A DNA stretch of 64,000 bases from Taudactylus pleione (Eukaryota; Chordata; Amphibia; Anura; Myobatrachidae). Of this stretch, positions 22,835 to 34,515 are shown in pieces; position 1 is the first letter of the stretch; the number at the start of each line of letters is the position of its first letter. The notes beneath the pieces were generated by a model. That model was given only the letters and a program-made list of their open reading frames with translations, was not told where the DNA came from and made no database searches. The DNA lies in NCBI GenBank assembly GCA_031769625.1, contig JAUIMM010000124.1, forward strand, positions 10,676,001-10,740,000, given 5' to 3'. A program made the position numbers and the translations under genes.

Positions 22835-23689
22835 CAAAGTCACTGATATAGTGCTGGAGGGTTTCTCCTAGATTCCTAATCTATGTGTTCTACAAACCCC
22901 TGGAAAATGTCTGTGTTGGTAACAGCTTTATGGGCTTTTTGACAAAGCTAGAGAAGGGTTTCTGGAGTTTATGAATGGAGAGAGAGGGTGGGCTCCATTC
23001 ATTAGGCCCAGTTTGGGTTTTTGGGCTTTTTGCCTCACAGGAGGCTAACTAGGGCTTTCAGCTGTGTATGTGTGATTTACAGCTGTCAGGCTGATCATTG
23101 GGGAAACACTACCTGGGGAAATGAGAGTCTATAGTTTCTCTATGAGAGAAAACATACTGCTGAAACCAAGTGAACTAGGCCTGGTAAAAACAAGTAACAT
23201 AAGACACATATATATGTATATAAGCAGCTGGAGCTTAGGATGTTGCTCGGCTTTGTAGTGCACATTGCAGTGTGCCAGGCATGACAGTATATAGTAGCAC
23301 TATCACCCCCAACTATAATGGTAGTGATACAGTATGCCTTTAGTGTTCAGTGTGGCTCTGCGGCTGGTGTCTCCTGGGTACGTCAGTCCTCATGGGGCTC
23401 CAGGGAGGAAAAACATGCGATGATGCCGCGTATGCACAGTGACCTATGTCAGAGGTATAACCTGTCTGACTGAGCTCTAGCAGGTCTTGGTAACCACGAA
23501 GCCAGCTTACTTTGCAGGATACTGGATAGGAGGCAGCGCAGGAGTGCATTCCTTCCAACGGAATGGGTATGAAACGGAATGGGTATGTAGTCCCGGTGGC
23601 TGAATAGTTGACAGTTCATATGCCGACGCCGGCAGCTCAAAGGGAGAAGATCCTGACAGGGCAGATACAAACTCTATCCCTACCCCTTT
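22831..23689. other. No supported gene; possible LTR-like sequence
   Basis: Starts GTGACAAAGTCACTGATAT and contains a TATATAAGCAGCTGG promoter-like stretch near 23215, which resembles a solo LTR, but no matching second LTR or target duplication was found. Otherwise unremarkable. Confidence 0.35.
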
Positions 23690-23935
23690 CCCCCCCTAAC
23701 CCTAACCCTCCCTTAGTGGTGTCTAACCCTAACCTCCCCCTAGTGACTAACCCTAACCTCCTCCCATGGGTGCCTAAGCTTAATTCCCCCTCACCTTACC
23801 CTAAACCTAACCCTCCCGGGGGGTGCCTGACCCTAATCTCCCCCCGGGGGTGGCTAACCCTAAACATCCTCTCTAGGGGTGCCTAACCCTAACCCTGCTA
23901 CGCTACCTAAAGCTAACCCCCCCGCCCCCGCAACT
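23690..23935 (+). repeat. Telomere-like CCCTAAC-rich degenerate repeat (copy 2)
   Basis: Same composition as 8740-8880: CCTAACCCTAACC with CCCCCGGGGGTG spacers, about 16 CCTAA/CCTAAC words. The two copies share spacer wording, so they belong to one interspersed family. Confidence 0.7.
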
Positions 23936-24189
23936 AACGCTAAGGCCCAGACTTACCTTGTTCTGTCCGGCCTCCTTTGGCATTCCAGTGTTGGGATTAA
24001 GATAGGCATCGGTATTTTGATGTCAGGATTCGGATGTCGGTATTAAGACCTCCCCCTTCCACCCCATTAGAGTATCACTCACTCTTAAACATTTTTGTTA
24101 GATTTGGGTGGAATTGTGCTTTAACGTATATGACAATATAAATATTTGATAAGAGAAAATAAAAAAAAGTGAATGGGACCTCCACACAG

Positions 24190-25474
24190 TAATACCTCTA
24201 TCAGATATAGCGAGATTCCCAGGTTTTTGCCGGGGCTCAGCCAAACTATCCGAGTCTCTCTTATGTCTGAAACGCACCAACCTGCTATTGAGCAGGGCTT
24301 TTCCCAGGATGAAAGTCCCAGGTAGACTACCTGGGTTATGTCTGAATGGTATGACCCAGGATTTTACTCCTGGCTCGCCCATATGAGCTTCTGATAGGCC
24401 GGCCAGTGATGCCTGATACATGCTGATGACATCATCAGCGGCAGCTGGAGAGCATGCGAAGCCACAGAACAGTGCCAGTGGACACAGGGGGTCATTCAGA
24501 CCCGGTCGTTAGCGTCGATGCGCTCGGACCGGGTCGATGGCCCCCCACAGAGCATGCGCACGTCATTCGCATGCGTGAGACCCGCTATGACCGACAGCGC
24601 CGGTCGTAGCGGGTCTCGATCCAAAGGGGGCTACCTGTCGATGTTGATTGAAAGGCGGGCTGGGGGGGTGGCAGCCCAAATGGGGGTGTTCCCATGGGAA
24701 CGCCTACCATTTGGGGGCGGCCCCACTGACATCACTAGTGATGTCAGTGGAGAGCTTCCGGCTCAGACAGGGCCGAAAGCTCTCCGGGGCTTACGACAAG
24801 GGAGACCCTACCCTAGGGTCTCGTCGTAAGCCACGATGGTCGCGATGGTCTTGACCATCGCGACCATCACCTTAGGCGGTCATAAGGCTGTGGGTGTTAA
24901 CCCACAGCCTTACCACCGCAAAGGAGGACGTCTTGAAAATTCAAGACGTCCTCCCCTCATTCAGACCGACCGCACGCTCTGTGCGACCGGCTCTGAATGA
25001 GGTCCACAGTGTGCATAGGAGAACATTGCCTGTGGGTATATATATATATTTTCATATGGAGCAAATAAGGAAGTTACCCTAAACACAGTATTTGAACTTT
25101 GAAAAAAAATTAATAAAGTAAAAATTGTTGTGGAGTGACAAATATATTGCCTTTTATTATATTTATAGCTTATTTTCATTATTGTGGGCCAGCAAAGTGA
25201 CAAAACTGAAAAACACTGAAAAACCCTGCTTATGCCTGAGAGGGATCAACCTGGGAATTTCCCATTCCTTACAGACAGGTGGCATGACCCGGCACTATGC
25301 AGTGCCCCGTGTTATCTGTTCACACTGCATCACGAGCTGGATTGAACACACGTTCAAACCTTCTCGTGACCAGGTTTAAAATGCAGGGTCGCTAAACCTG
25401 GTTTATTTAAGCTGGGTTGCTGCGCATCACATGCAATAACCCGGATTATTGCTGCAAGTGTAAAAGTGGTATTA
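24190..25474. mobile_element. MITE related to 21402-21806, interrupted by a hairpin-chain MITE
   Basis: Left part (24190-24486) carries CCCAGGTTTTTGCCGGGG and GGTATGACCCAGG; right part (25190-25474) carries CATGACCCGGC, ATAACCCGGATTATTGC and ends AGTGTAAAAGTGGTATTA. The wording matches the MITE at 21402-21806. The ends are imperfect (TAATACCTCTATCAG against TAATACCACTTTTACAC), so the boundaries are approximate. Confidence 0.5.
24487..25005 (-). mobile_element. Hairpin-chain MITE, Harbinger-like ends (copy 2)
   Basis: A 519-bp element with ends GGGGTCATTCAGAC / CTCTGAATGAGGTCC and ACA on both sides (24484-24486 and 25006-25008). It is the same family as 3319-3868 in reverse order. Successive hairpins: AAATGGGGGTGTTCCC / GGGAACGCCTACCATTT, CACTGACATC / GATGTCAGTG, GAGAGCTT / AAGCTCTC, GGCTTACGAC / GTCGTAAGCC, AGACCCTA / TAGGGTCT, GATGGTCGCGATGGTC / its complement, GGCTGTGGGTT / AACCCACAGCC, and GAGGACGTCTTGAA / TTCAAGACGTCCTC. 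No coding. Confidence 0.88.
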
Positions 25475-25739
25475 AAGTTTGACATGGCTTGCAGTGCTAT
25501 ATCAGAAATCTAACAAATAGTGGTTCATGCTTCATGAATTTGTGCCCATGGAAATCATAGAATATTGTATATGACTTTGTACAGTTCTCTGCTGCAAGTC
25601 TTTACATTATTGACACGTGGGCTGCAGTGCTGCTAATAATCCAACAACCTGGTTCTGTAACCACCAAGATCAATTTATTCTACTAATTTTCAAAAGACAA
25701 TCCGTTGTTTTTAATTGCTTATTGTCCCGACGCTATGGG

Positions 25740-25875
25740 TATATTTACTAATGTGTGAGTTTTAAGACATGGAGATGTAGCCCATAGCAACCAGTCAGAT
25801 TTATCTAGCACCTTCTGGAAGATAATATCTAATCTGATTGACTGCTATGGGCAACATCTCAACTTCTAAAACCTG
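25740..25875. repeat. Short palindromic MITE
   Basis: Arms GAGATGTAGCCCATAGCAAC and the complement of GCTATGGGCAACATCTC flank a loop with TCTAGCACCTTCTGGAAGAT. The outer part (TATTTACTAATG) has only a weak partner. It is a foldback element of about 135 bp. Confidence 0.75.
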
Positions 25876-25879
25876 CAAT

Positions 25880-27946
25880 ACTGGAGCAGGTAACTGGAAT
25901 AGACTTAAGCAGAAAGATGTGAAGCAATATTGGGTCAGGTATCTGCAACAGGCTGGAGCTGAATTATGTGAAGCAAATACTGAAACAGAACGTGATGCAA
26001 AGCAGAACCAGGAGCCAGGGTACTGATCCTCTGAGAGAGAAGTTGTACTGACAATGTGCTGCCAGCACTTCCTTTTTTAAAAAGGGTGACCTAGGCACTG
26101 ATAGGCTGGTCCGAGCATGTGACTGGAGTTGCTGGAAACTGGTAGGCAGAGCGAGTCATGCGACAGACCAAGATGGTGGTGCTTATAGTTCACAATGGCG
26201 GAAACCGCCGGGAGGAAATCGCAAGCCACAATTACACATTGGGGATGCTGTAGGCAGCCAGCGGAGATATTCATGGACATAAATTGACACCACTAGTCCT
26301 TGTAATGGGGTCCCAGACTACAGTGTGTTACACTTATTTTGGTTAAAATCAAAGTCAGGGTCTTATTTTGATAATAGGGTTTGGGTTAAGATTAAGTTGT
26401 GGATTTGATTCACTAGTAAGCAGGGTTAGCTTGTGGTGGAGGTTAATACAGATGTGTCCTGCTACATCTTTGCTGCGTAATTGGCAAATTGCGCCACATA
26501 TGGAGTGAGGTGTGTGCCCGCAAGCAGATACACGCACTATGTTTGCACCAGTGACATAATAGGATTGCATGGTGCGATTGCAGTGCATGCCATAGCAAAT
26601 CATAGCATACGCTACTGAGGGTAACCACATGGTGCGATGCGTGCACTCGTTTGTAGCGCGATCGGCAAGGATGTAAGAGGACACATCTAAAGTAGGTACA
26701 ATATAGGCTTGGATGAGGGCCAGCTAGTCTTTCCAAAAGTGTAAGTAAAACCCTGAACCTTTCCTGTGTGTGGGAAACTGTCTTTGGATCATCCAGGACT
26801 ATAGAGAGAGGGGTGTGGCCTAATGTAAGAAGGCATCACTATGGTTCCTTACAAAAAAGTATTTTCAGCGCCCCTCCACAGGGGGGCGCAATCAGGTGCA
26901 GTTCCAGTTGTCCATATGAACTAAATTGATTGGTGCTGCATCTACATGTTTGCATATTTATATACAGTATAAAGATTCTTGGCCTCTTATTCTGTTCTGT
27001 ATTTGCAATCTATTATTTCCAACATGTATGTGCAGGGCATACAGACTTATTAGTATGTTATTGAAGCCAAGTGCTTGGGTTAAAGATTTATCCCTAAAAT
27101 CTTCTTTTTCTGAATGTTATTTATAATTCTTCTTACTATTCTGCAGACATTATTAAAGAACAATATTTAAAATACCAAAACTTTCCTTTACTGTATGTGA
27201 CAATGGTAATTGTGGTGCTCCAAAGTCAGTATTGCATGTGATGCGCTCATATGCAGCTCTCGAGCGTAAGTGACCCTGCAAATTATTAAAAAATGTCTGC
27301 AAATATGCATTAATGCTATTCAGGTTATTCATGGGATTAGGGTGGAAAGGTAATTCTTATTAAATATGCTGTAAAGAATGCCATGATTGAATCTGCAATA
27401 AACACAAAGATTACAAATGTGTAACATGATGACATAAACCAGCATTCTTTTACAGTGAATAACAATTGTAACAATTTAAGTACAGAAAAAAATCAAATAT
27501 GTCCTTGTTTCAATATTTAAATATAATACACAGTGTCATCAATTCTCAGACCAAAAAATATATAAACTGATACCTGCTAAAAGGAGAAATCCAATAAGGA
27601 GACATAGTATCTGCTTCATAATTCCTATTGTGAGCCACATGATGACCTATTTAGTTTTCAGATGATATATATATATATATATATATATGTACATATACAG
27701 CATATATATATATATATGCAGGAACATGTGTCACCAGATGATATCGTAATCTGCCTCACCTTTTTCTTACACAAATTAGGGCAGGTATTATCCACCAATT
27801 GGGTCTTATCTACTGTAGTTTACTGTATGATTTGCATACTTGAACTTTACACTACTTGGTTAATTTTAACTGATTAAGAAAAAAATCTTTCTTTTCCCAG
27901 TTGTGGCATTGAGAAGAAAATGATAACTGATATGCCCTGTGGATGA

Positions 27947-27987
<41 letters not shown>

Positions 27988-28455
27988 AATTTAAAACAAA
28001 AATATTAAATTCAATACTCATCTGGTTTAGCATTTCACCCAGTGCTCCCAAGGGTTCCCAGCAGACACAGCAACCCATCTTCACGCAACTGACTGCAATT
28101 TAAAGCACACCGGTTAAAATCTTGCCTAGATCACCAAAGTGGTCATGGAAAACTCTGCATTTAATGTTATTGTCATTTTAATTCCTGCAGGCAAAATCAT
28201 TGGCAATCAGCAGCCTTAAAATGCCACTGATTAGTTAATATACTCCAATATTTTTAATAAATATAAATTATTAGAAAAGAACCACGCACTTAATAAAACA
28301 TACATTTCAGTTTATCTGTGTTGGTGATACAGTGTCCTACTCAGTCACGTAACTTCCGGTTATGGAAATTTTTCAACAATGAAACATTGTGAATGCCAAT
28401 GAATGGAAAATAGGATACTTAGGATAGGGCACTCCAATAACACACTGCAGCTAAA
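25880..28455. other. Unique AT-rich sequence with two (TA)n arrays; no gene
   Basis: TA microsatellites at 27664-27720 and 27952-27982. A GGGGCGC-type foldback (GCGCCCCTCC / GGGGGGCGC) is at 26871-26890. The remaining frames are short and lack motifs. Confidence 0.45.
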
Positions 28456-28459
28456 TGCA

Positions 28460-28738
28460 CCTATACAGTATATTAGAGATATACAGTTGGGCTCTCCAGA
28501 AATCCGAATCCACCCAAATTTTGTGAATCTGGACAGATCCGAGTTGCGATTCTAATCTCCTGTGGAGATCTGGATAAATCCGAGTCATGGTTCTGATTTT
28601 CCAGCAGATCGGAATTGAATTTCGGATTGAAAAAATTACATGATTTTAGATGTTTTTAATTTTTTTTATATATATATATTTTTTTTAAATTCAGAACCAA
28701 AACCAAAAATAAAACCAAAACCCTTGAGATACAGTATA
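28460..28738 (+). repeat. Short hAT-end relic
   Basis: Contains CCAGAAATCCGAATCCACCC near its left end and AACCAAAACCAAAAATAAAA near its right end, the same subterminal pattern as the hAT elements at 5033 and 11076 but only about 280 bp long and strongly diverged. Confidence 0.6.
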
Positions 28739-29227
28739 TAGTCACCAACTACCACACCAATATAAAATTAACAAACACAATAGAGTAACACTCTCTACTG
28801 TATGTGAGTTTGAAACCAATTTTGTATGTAAATAAAAGTGAATACATCCATGTTCCATATACAGTACTTCCAGTATCAAAATGATATATGTCTAGTCTGC
28901 TGCCTGTAAAAAAAATAAAATCAACCTGCGCATAAACAAAGGGATAAAAACAGAGAACACTAGGATAACATTTCATATTGTATCAGGTAGTAACAAACAC
29001 ACATAGGGACACGGGCTCATATTTATAAAAAATAAAGTGATTGCTTATGCAAACACTTTAGCTCCAGGTTCAGACCCAGCAGCATTGGCATATCTATAAT
29101 GGGTACACCTTACACCCTACACCCATATAACTAGTATACATACAGTACTTCTCCGGAGTCCTGTGTTGGCCGGTTCTGCTGACTTTAATCACTGGAAAAA
29201 TGGCATGGTTGCCATTTTCCCGGTGAC

Positions 29228-29700
29228 TTGTGCATGCAGAGCTGGATTTACCATTGTGCAACCTAGGCACCCGCCTAGGGCCCATCGGGTCTTAAGGGAA
29301 CTGTAGCCGGGCCCCACACCCCACCTGGGCCCCCATGTATCCTGCCCAGGAGATAACCTGCTGCTCTGTGCATTGGCCGATGAGAGATCACATCACAAAG
29401 GCAGCAGCATGGTCGGAGGCAGAGTTACAGTCTTTCAGCTGGGAGCCCGGTGAACCAGAAACAACACTGCGCGCGTCCCCTCCGATCAACACTGTGATGT
29501 GCAGTGTGAGGCTGCTGCTGTCACAGTAAGTTCTCCTCTGCCCCCTATCCCCTGTGTTGAAGTCAGCCCACACTCCAAACTCTCTCCCCGCAGCCTGCAT
29601 TGCCCCTTCCCCCCCTCCGCAGAGTAGATAGGCCCCCCTTCGCAGCATGTGCTGATCTGGTCAGCTGATTCTAATCAACCCCCCCCTAGACCACGCAGTT
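29228..29700 (+). repeat. Left end of a hAT-like MITE (CAGRGCTGGATTTA type)
   Basis: CAGAGCTGGATTTACCATTG followed by CCTAGGCACCCGCCTAGGGC matches the left end of the hAT MITE at 41430 (CAGGGCTGGATTATAAAG) in kind and position of words. No right end was found. The following 300 bp is GC-rich with no coding support. Confidence 0.45.
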
Positions 29701-29875
29701 ACAGTGAGTGCTGCGAATCCCCTCCATTGCAGCACCTCTCACTCCGGCTGAGGTCAATGAGTCGGACTGGACTTCTGCTCCTATGACATGAGATGGCAGT
29801 CTGAGTAAGTTAAACTGATATAAAAAAAAATTTCTTACTGTTAAAAAATACTCTCTCTACCTGTATTTATGTAAC

Positions 29876-29880
<5 letters not shown>

Positions 29881-29913
<33 letters not shown>
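29881..29913. repeat. (TA)n microsatellite
   Basis: Pure TA run directly abutting the Tc1 left end. Confidence 0.97.
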
Positions 29914-29916
<3 letters not shown>

Positions 29917-31559
29917 TCAGGTGCATAAATATTGGGACATTGACAGAATTTTCATATTTTGGCCTCTATTCACCACCACAATGGCTTTGAAATGAAACAA
30001 ACAAGATGTGCTTTAACTGCTGACTTTCAGATTTAATTTGAGGGTAATTACATCCAAATCAGGTGAACGGTGTAGGAATTACAACGATTTCTATATGTGC
30101 CTCCCACTTTTTAAGGGGCCAAAAGTAATGGGACAAACTAAACAATCCTAAATCTAACTTTCACTTTTTAATACTTTGTTGCAAAACCTTTGCAGGCAAT
30201 TACAGCCTGAAGTCTGGAACGCATAGACATCACCAGACGCTGGGTTTCATCCCTGGCGATGCTTTGCCAGGCCTCTACTGCAAATGTCTTCAGTTCCTGC
30301 TTGTTCTTGGGGCATTTTCCCTTCAGTTTTGTCTTCATCAAGTGAAATGCATTATCAATCGGATTCAGGACAGGGGATTGACTTGGCCATTGCATAACAT
30401 TCCACTTTTTAGCCTTAAATAACTCTTTGGTTGCTTTTGCAGTATGCTTTGGGTCATTGTCCATCTGCACTGTGAAGCGCCGTCCAATGAGTTCTGAAGC
30501 ATTTGACTGAATATGAGCATATAATATTGCCCGAAACACTTCAGAATTCATTCTGCTGCTTTTGTCAGCAGTCACATCATCAATAAATACAAGGGAACCA
30601 GTTCCATTGGCAGCCATACATTCCCACGCCATGACACTACCACCATCATGCTTCACTGATGAGGTGGTATGTTTTGGATCATGAGCAGTTCCTTTCCTTC
30701 TCCATACTCTTCTCTTCCCATCACTCTGGTACAAGTTGATCTTTGTCTCACCTGTAGGATGTTGTTCCAGAACTATAATGGCTTTTTTAGATGTTGTTTG
30801 GCAAACTCTAATGTGGTCTTCCTGTTTTTGAGGCTCACCAATGGTTTACAACTTGTGGTGAACCCTCTATATTCACTCTTGTGAAGTCTTCTCTTGATTG
30901 TTGACTTTGACACATATACACCTACCTCCTGGAGAGTGTTCTTGACTTGGCCAACTGTTGTGAAGGAGTTTTTCTTCACCAGGGAAATAATTCTTCTGTC
31001 ATCCACCACAGTTGTTTTCCGTGGTCTTCTGGGTCTTTTGGTGTTGCTGAGCTCTCCGGTGTGTTCTTTCTTTTTAAGAATGTTCCAAACAGTTGATTTG
31101 GCCACACCTAATGTTTTTGCTATCTCTCTGATGGGTTTGTTTTGATTTTTCAGCCTAATGATGGCTTGCTTCACTGATAATGACAGCTCTTTGGATCTCA
31201 TATTGAGAGTTGACAGCAACTGATTCCAAATGCAAATGTCACACCTAGAATCAACTCCAGACCTTTTACCTGCTTAATTGATAATGAAATAACGAGGGAT
31301 TAGCCCACACCTGTCCATGAAATAGCATTCGAGTTGATAGTCCCATTACTTTTGGCCCCTTAAAAGTGGGAGGCACATATAGAAACCGTTGTAATTCCTT
31401 CACCGTTCACCTGATTTGGATGTAATTACCCTCAAATTAAATCTGAAAGTCGGCAGATAAAGCACATCTAGTTTGTTTCATTTCAAAGTCATTGTGGTGG
31501 TGACTAGAGGCCAAAATATGAAAATTCTGTCAATGTCCCAATATTTATGCACCTGACTG
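29914..31559 (-). mobile_element. Tc1/mariner transposon, copy 2 (structurally complete)
   Basis: A 1646-bp element with both inverted repeats of about 220 bp (29914-30134 and 31341-31559), each starting CAGTCAGGTGCATAAATATT, and TA on either side. The same family as 1-1439, in opposite orientation. The inner block AAGGGGCCAAAAGTAATGGG is shared by all visible ends. The transposase inside is frameshifted, so the element could move only if supplied in trans. Confidence 0.96.
30168..31201 (-). pseudogene. Tc1-family transposase, first catalytic aspartate lost
   Basis: The N-terminal frame (31201-30773) is intact: MRSKELSLSVKQAIIRLKNQ, a helix-turn-helix with AKSTVWNILKKKE, and an RPRK hook. 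Near 30755-30765 a 4-bp deletion removes the block that reads LWTDE in copy 1, so the first catalytic aspartate is gone and the frame shifts. The second frame (30734-30168) keeps the second aspartate (QMDNDPKHTAKA) but the third motif reads SPVLNPIDN, with aspartate in place of the family's glutamate. It also retains the roughly 30 bp missing from copy 1. Confidence 0.94.
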
Positions 31560-31581
31560 TACATACAGTATATGCATATGT

Positions 31582-31606
31582 GTGTATATCTATCTATCTA
31601 TCTATC

Positions 31607-31659
<53 letters not shown>
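31582..31659. repeat. (TATC)n-(TA)n microsatellite
   Basis: TATC repeats followed by TA repeats, ending immediately at the LTR that starts at 31660. Confidence 0.96.
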
Positions 31660-32149
31660 TGTGGTAGTATCTCCAGAGATGGCGTTGGTGAGCAGCAGAT
31701 TCTGTGTAGGATTGGAGAGATCCTCCCACACAGGGTTGAAATACTGAATGGTGATACACCTGTCAGGTGGAGAGCGCTCAGGTGTGAGCAAGTTAGAAGG
31801 CTGAGCAGTCAGGCCGGGAGAGACAGTCTAGTTGGGACTGTAACAGTCAGAGAGCCCAGTGAAGCTGAGTGAGCCATTGGGGGCCAGGAGGCATGGGGGG
31901 GACCACAAAATTCTCTGGCCATGGGACATTGAAGCAGTAAAGCTGCGGGCTGGGAAAGCCAGGGCCTATATCTGTGTGATACAGGGAAGGCCACCAGGAC
32001 TGTGTTTTGTTATTTTCTGTATCCCGTATTCACAAGCTGGAAGTAAAAGCATTGTTTATTTACTTGAAAACCGTGTGTGGACCCTCAATAAGCACCTAAA
32101 CACTGCACCCATCCACCCTCTGCCGAGCTAAATACCCCAAGTCATCACA
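31660..32149 (+). repeat. 5' LTR of the pol-less element
   Basis: 490 bp, TGTGGTAG to GTCATCACA. It lacks a ~27-bp segment (GGTGTCCGGACCTTGCAGG) that is present twice in the 3' LTR. Confidence 0.88.
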
Positions 32150-32617
32150 ATATTTTGGAGAATGCGGGCATAAGAGATTCTACGCAAAAAGATTCTATGC
32201 AACTGGTCTACTCAACAAAGATCTGTGCAAAAGTGGACTATAGCAAGTAACTGGACATAAGGAGGCCCACTGCACCTGCGTGGCTCATCATGGTGGTGAG
32301 TGGAAACAACGCAAGTTGAACTGTTTAAGAGAATTGTCTGCAAATGTGCACTTTCCCTCAGCATTGGAAGGGTTAAAAAGAAATTGTGTGGTTTAAAGTT
32401 CTGTTGAATCCTCAAGCTCGTTAAGTCAAGGTGTGGTACTGAGGGAACAGAGGCTCCTATTGAAAGGCTGTTAAACAGACAGTGCTTGACATGCCGGTAA
32501 ATTGTGGTTCCACATGAAGAAAAATAGTTTTGCTGTGTTAAAAGTACTTGTGAAGACAAAAGTGTGATACAGTGAAAATAAAAACCAGTTGTTCCTGTGT
32601 ATTTTGGGCCAATAATC

Positions 32618-34433
32618 ATGGGAAATAACAAAATAAATTTTAAAGGCAGAAAGCCTGCTACAAAGGCCCAGTTTAAGGCTGGAGATTTGCAAATCCAGGA
32701 CTGGAGTCTACAGTCTAATTGTGAAGAAAGACGATTACATGGAAGGGATTTAGAGTTGTTTAAAGTCCTCTGTGGTGAATCCTTTCCAATTGATGGGGTA
32801 AACAGTGTTACTCCGTTGAAAGAGACATTTTCAAAGCAGAATAAAGATGTCGGTGTGTGTGGTCAGTGTATGGTGCAAGGTCCGTCCAATGAGGGCTATA
32901 TCCGCCTGGAAGAGTTTGACAGAATGCGTAATGCTTTGAATGAAGGTAATGCGTATTTTGCTGGGAAGGTTGATGACTTAACGGAGCAATTAGCTGACGA
33001 GAGAAATGAACAAACGGTAAAGAAATTACGGAGTGAATTTTCCGCTTTGAAAATGGCATTTAAACAGGAAGAAAAAAAAAACGTGAAGTTCTTAAAGAGA
33101 CAGACCTCAAATTGGCAGTGATGTCTGAATGCCTTGAGGGCGCGAAAATGTTCCAATGTATTATAAAGTATGAGAATGATGTGCTCCAAGCAAAGAATGA
33201 TGTATTGGAGCAAAATATTGTCGAGGTGCAGCAAAGGTTTGTGGTACTTCAGCAGGAAGTAGAAGCATTGAAGGAAGGGGTCCAGAGATATCACAGTGAT
33301 GCAGAGCACGCACAAGTGAAAGTGGCGGATCTGGCTCTGGTGTTAAAAGAAACAGACTCTATAATTGTATCCACTCAAGTAATGCTTAAAGATTGTGAAT
33401 TGGAGAAAACTTCTCTGGCGGAAAAGTTTTGTGAATTAAAAGAGAAGTATCTCCAGATGCTGCAAACTCTCGCTCAGTGGGAAACTGACTATGAAAGTAA
33501 AGAGATGGAGCAGGTCCGTCTTGAAGTCAGCTGTAAGGAGCAAGTACAAACTCTCCATTCTCATTTACTTGCAGCTAAAGCAGTTTCAGAATGTCTGATA
33601 GAAAGAAATGTATTCCAGGAGGAAATTCTGCATAAAGCTGCAAAGCAAAATGAATCTTTGGAGAGAGAGATTAACCTTGCCCATGGCAGTGTTTGGGAGT
33701 TGCAAGTACATGTGAGAACCTTGAGAAGTGTCTGCTAAGTACACAGGACCAGTTACAAAGACTCCAAGTGGAGAGGAATACCAAAGAAATGGAATTGCCA
33801 TATGAATTAAAAGTTGCAGAGTCTGACATAATTGTACAAAAGTTGATACTTGCTGAACATGAGGTTGTGGAGCGCAAACTACTGCAATCTGAGAGCAAGT
33901 TGGAAAGCGCCATGGTGAAAATTGCCCAGCTGGGAGAGCCGCTGTCTAGGGCTCAGATAAAGTTCCACATGGAAGTGGGAAAATCAGAAGAGAAGCTGTT
34001 AGTGAAGTATGACAGTAGCCAATACAGGGCTTCCAGGCTGAAGGTTAAAGATGTGACAAAGAGAAGTTGGACAAAATGTGTGCTTTCAAGAGGTGTAAGC
34101 AAGAGAAACCTATGTTTGGTTAAAAAGAAACAAAGGAAAGGCCGTTCTTTGTATGAACCAGAAGATGAGAAAAAGAACTTGCGGGGTTCTGCTGAAGTTG
34201 ACAAGAGTGAAGAGGAAGTATGTCACTTCGGGAAAATTAATATCAAGTTCTCGCTGCCTGACATGGTACCCGGGGCGGAGCCTCAAGTACTGCGTCAAGA
34301 AAGCAATAAGTACAAATGGTACCATAATGTAAGGAAAAAAGTGAGGAGGAAGATAAACTCTGGAACCTGGAGGAAGAGACCCCCAGAGATCATGAGTATG
34401 TATGACCATAGATGTGGTGAAGTTCCCTCATGA
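32618..34433 (+). pseudogene. Novel coiled-coil protein of the LTR element, two frameshifts
   Basis: Function unknown. The likely start is the ATG at 32618 (MGNNKINFKGRKPATKAQFK). The frame runs to an A10 tract at 33071-33081, where it shifts; it continues in a second frame to about 33715 and shifts again into a third that ends at 34433. In total about 600 residues. From about residue 100 the protein is heptad-like and rich in E, K, Q and L (for example FAGKVDDLTEQLADER, VLQQEVEALKEGVQ, QDQLQRLQVERNTKEMELPY), predicting a long coiled coil to about residue 460. The C-terminal 130 residues are basic (VKKKQRKGRS, KKVRRKINSGTWRKR). The codon phase is otherwise clean across 1.8 kb, implying past selection. 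It has no zinc knuckle, protease or polymerase motif. Alternatives are a captured host coiled-coil gene or a highly divergent gag. Confidence 0.75.
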
Positions 34434-34515
34434 GGAAAGTAAAAAGGGACATTGTCATGAGAATGCCTCGTCCCATGTCGCTGAACCCAGGGGCTTCAAG
34501 CTGGGGAGGGGGATA

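Noticed and set aside
22831..23330. Solo LTR starting GTGACAAAGTCACTG
   Set aside because: Promoter-like text is present but no second LTR, target duplication or defined end was found.
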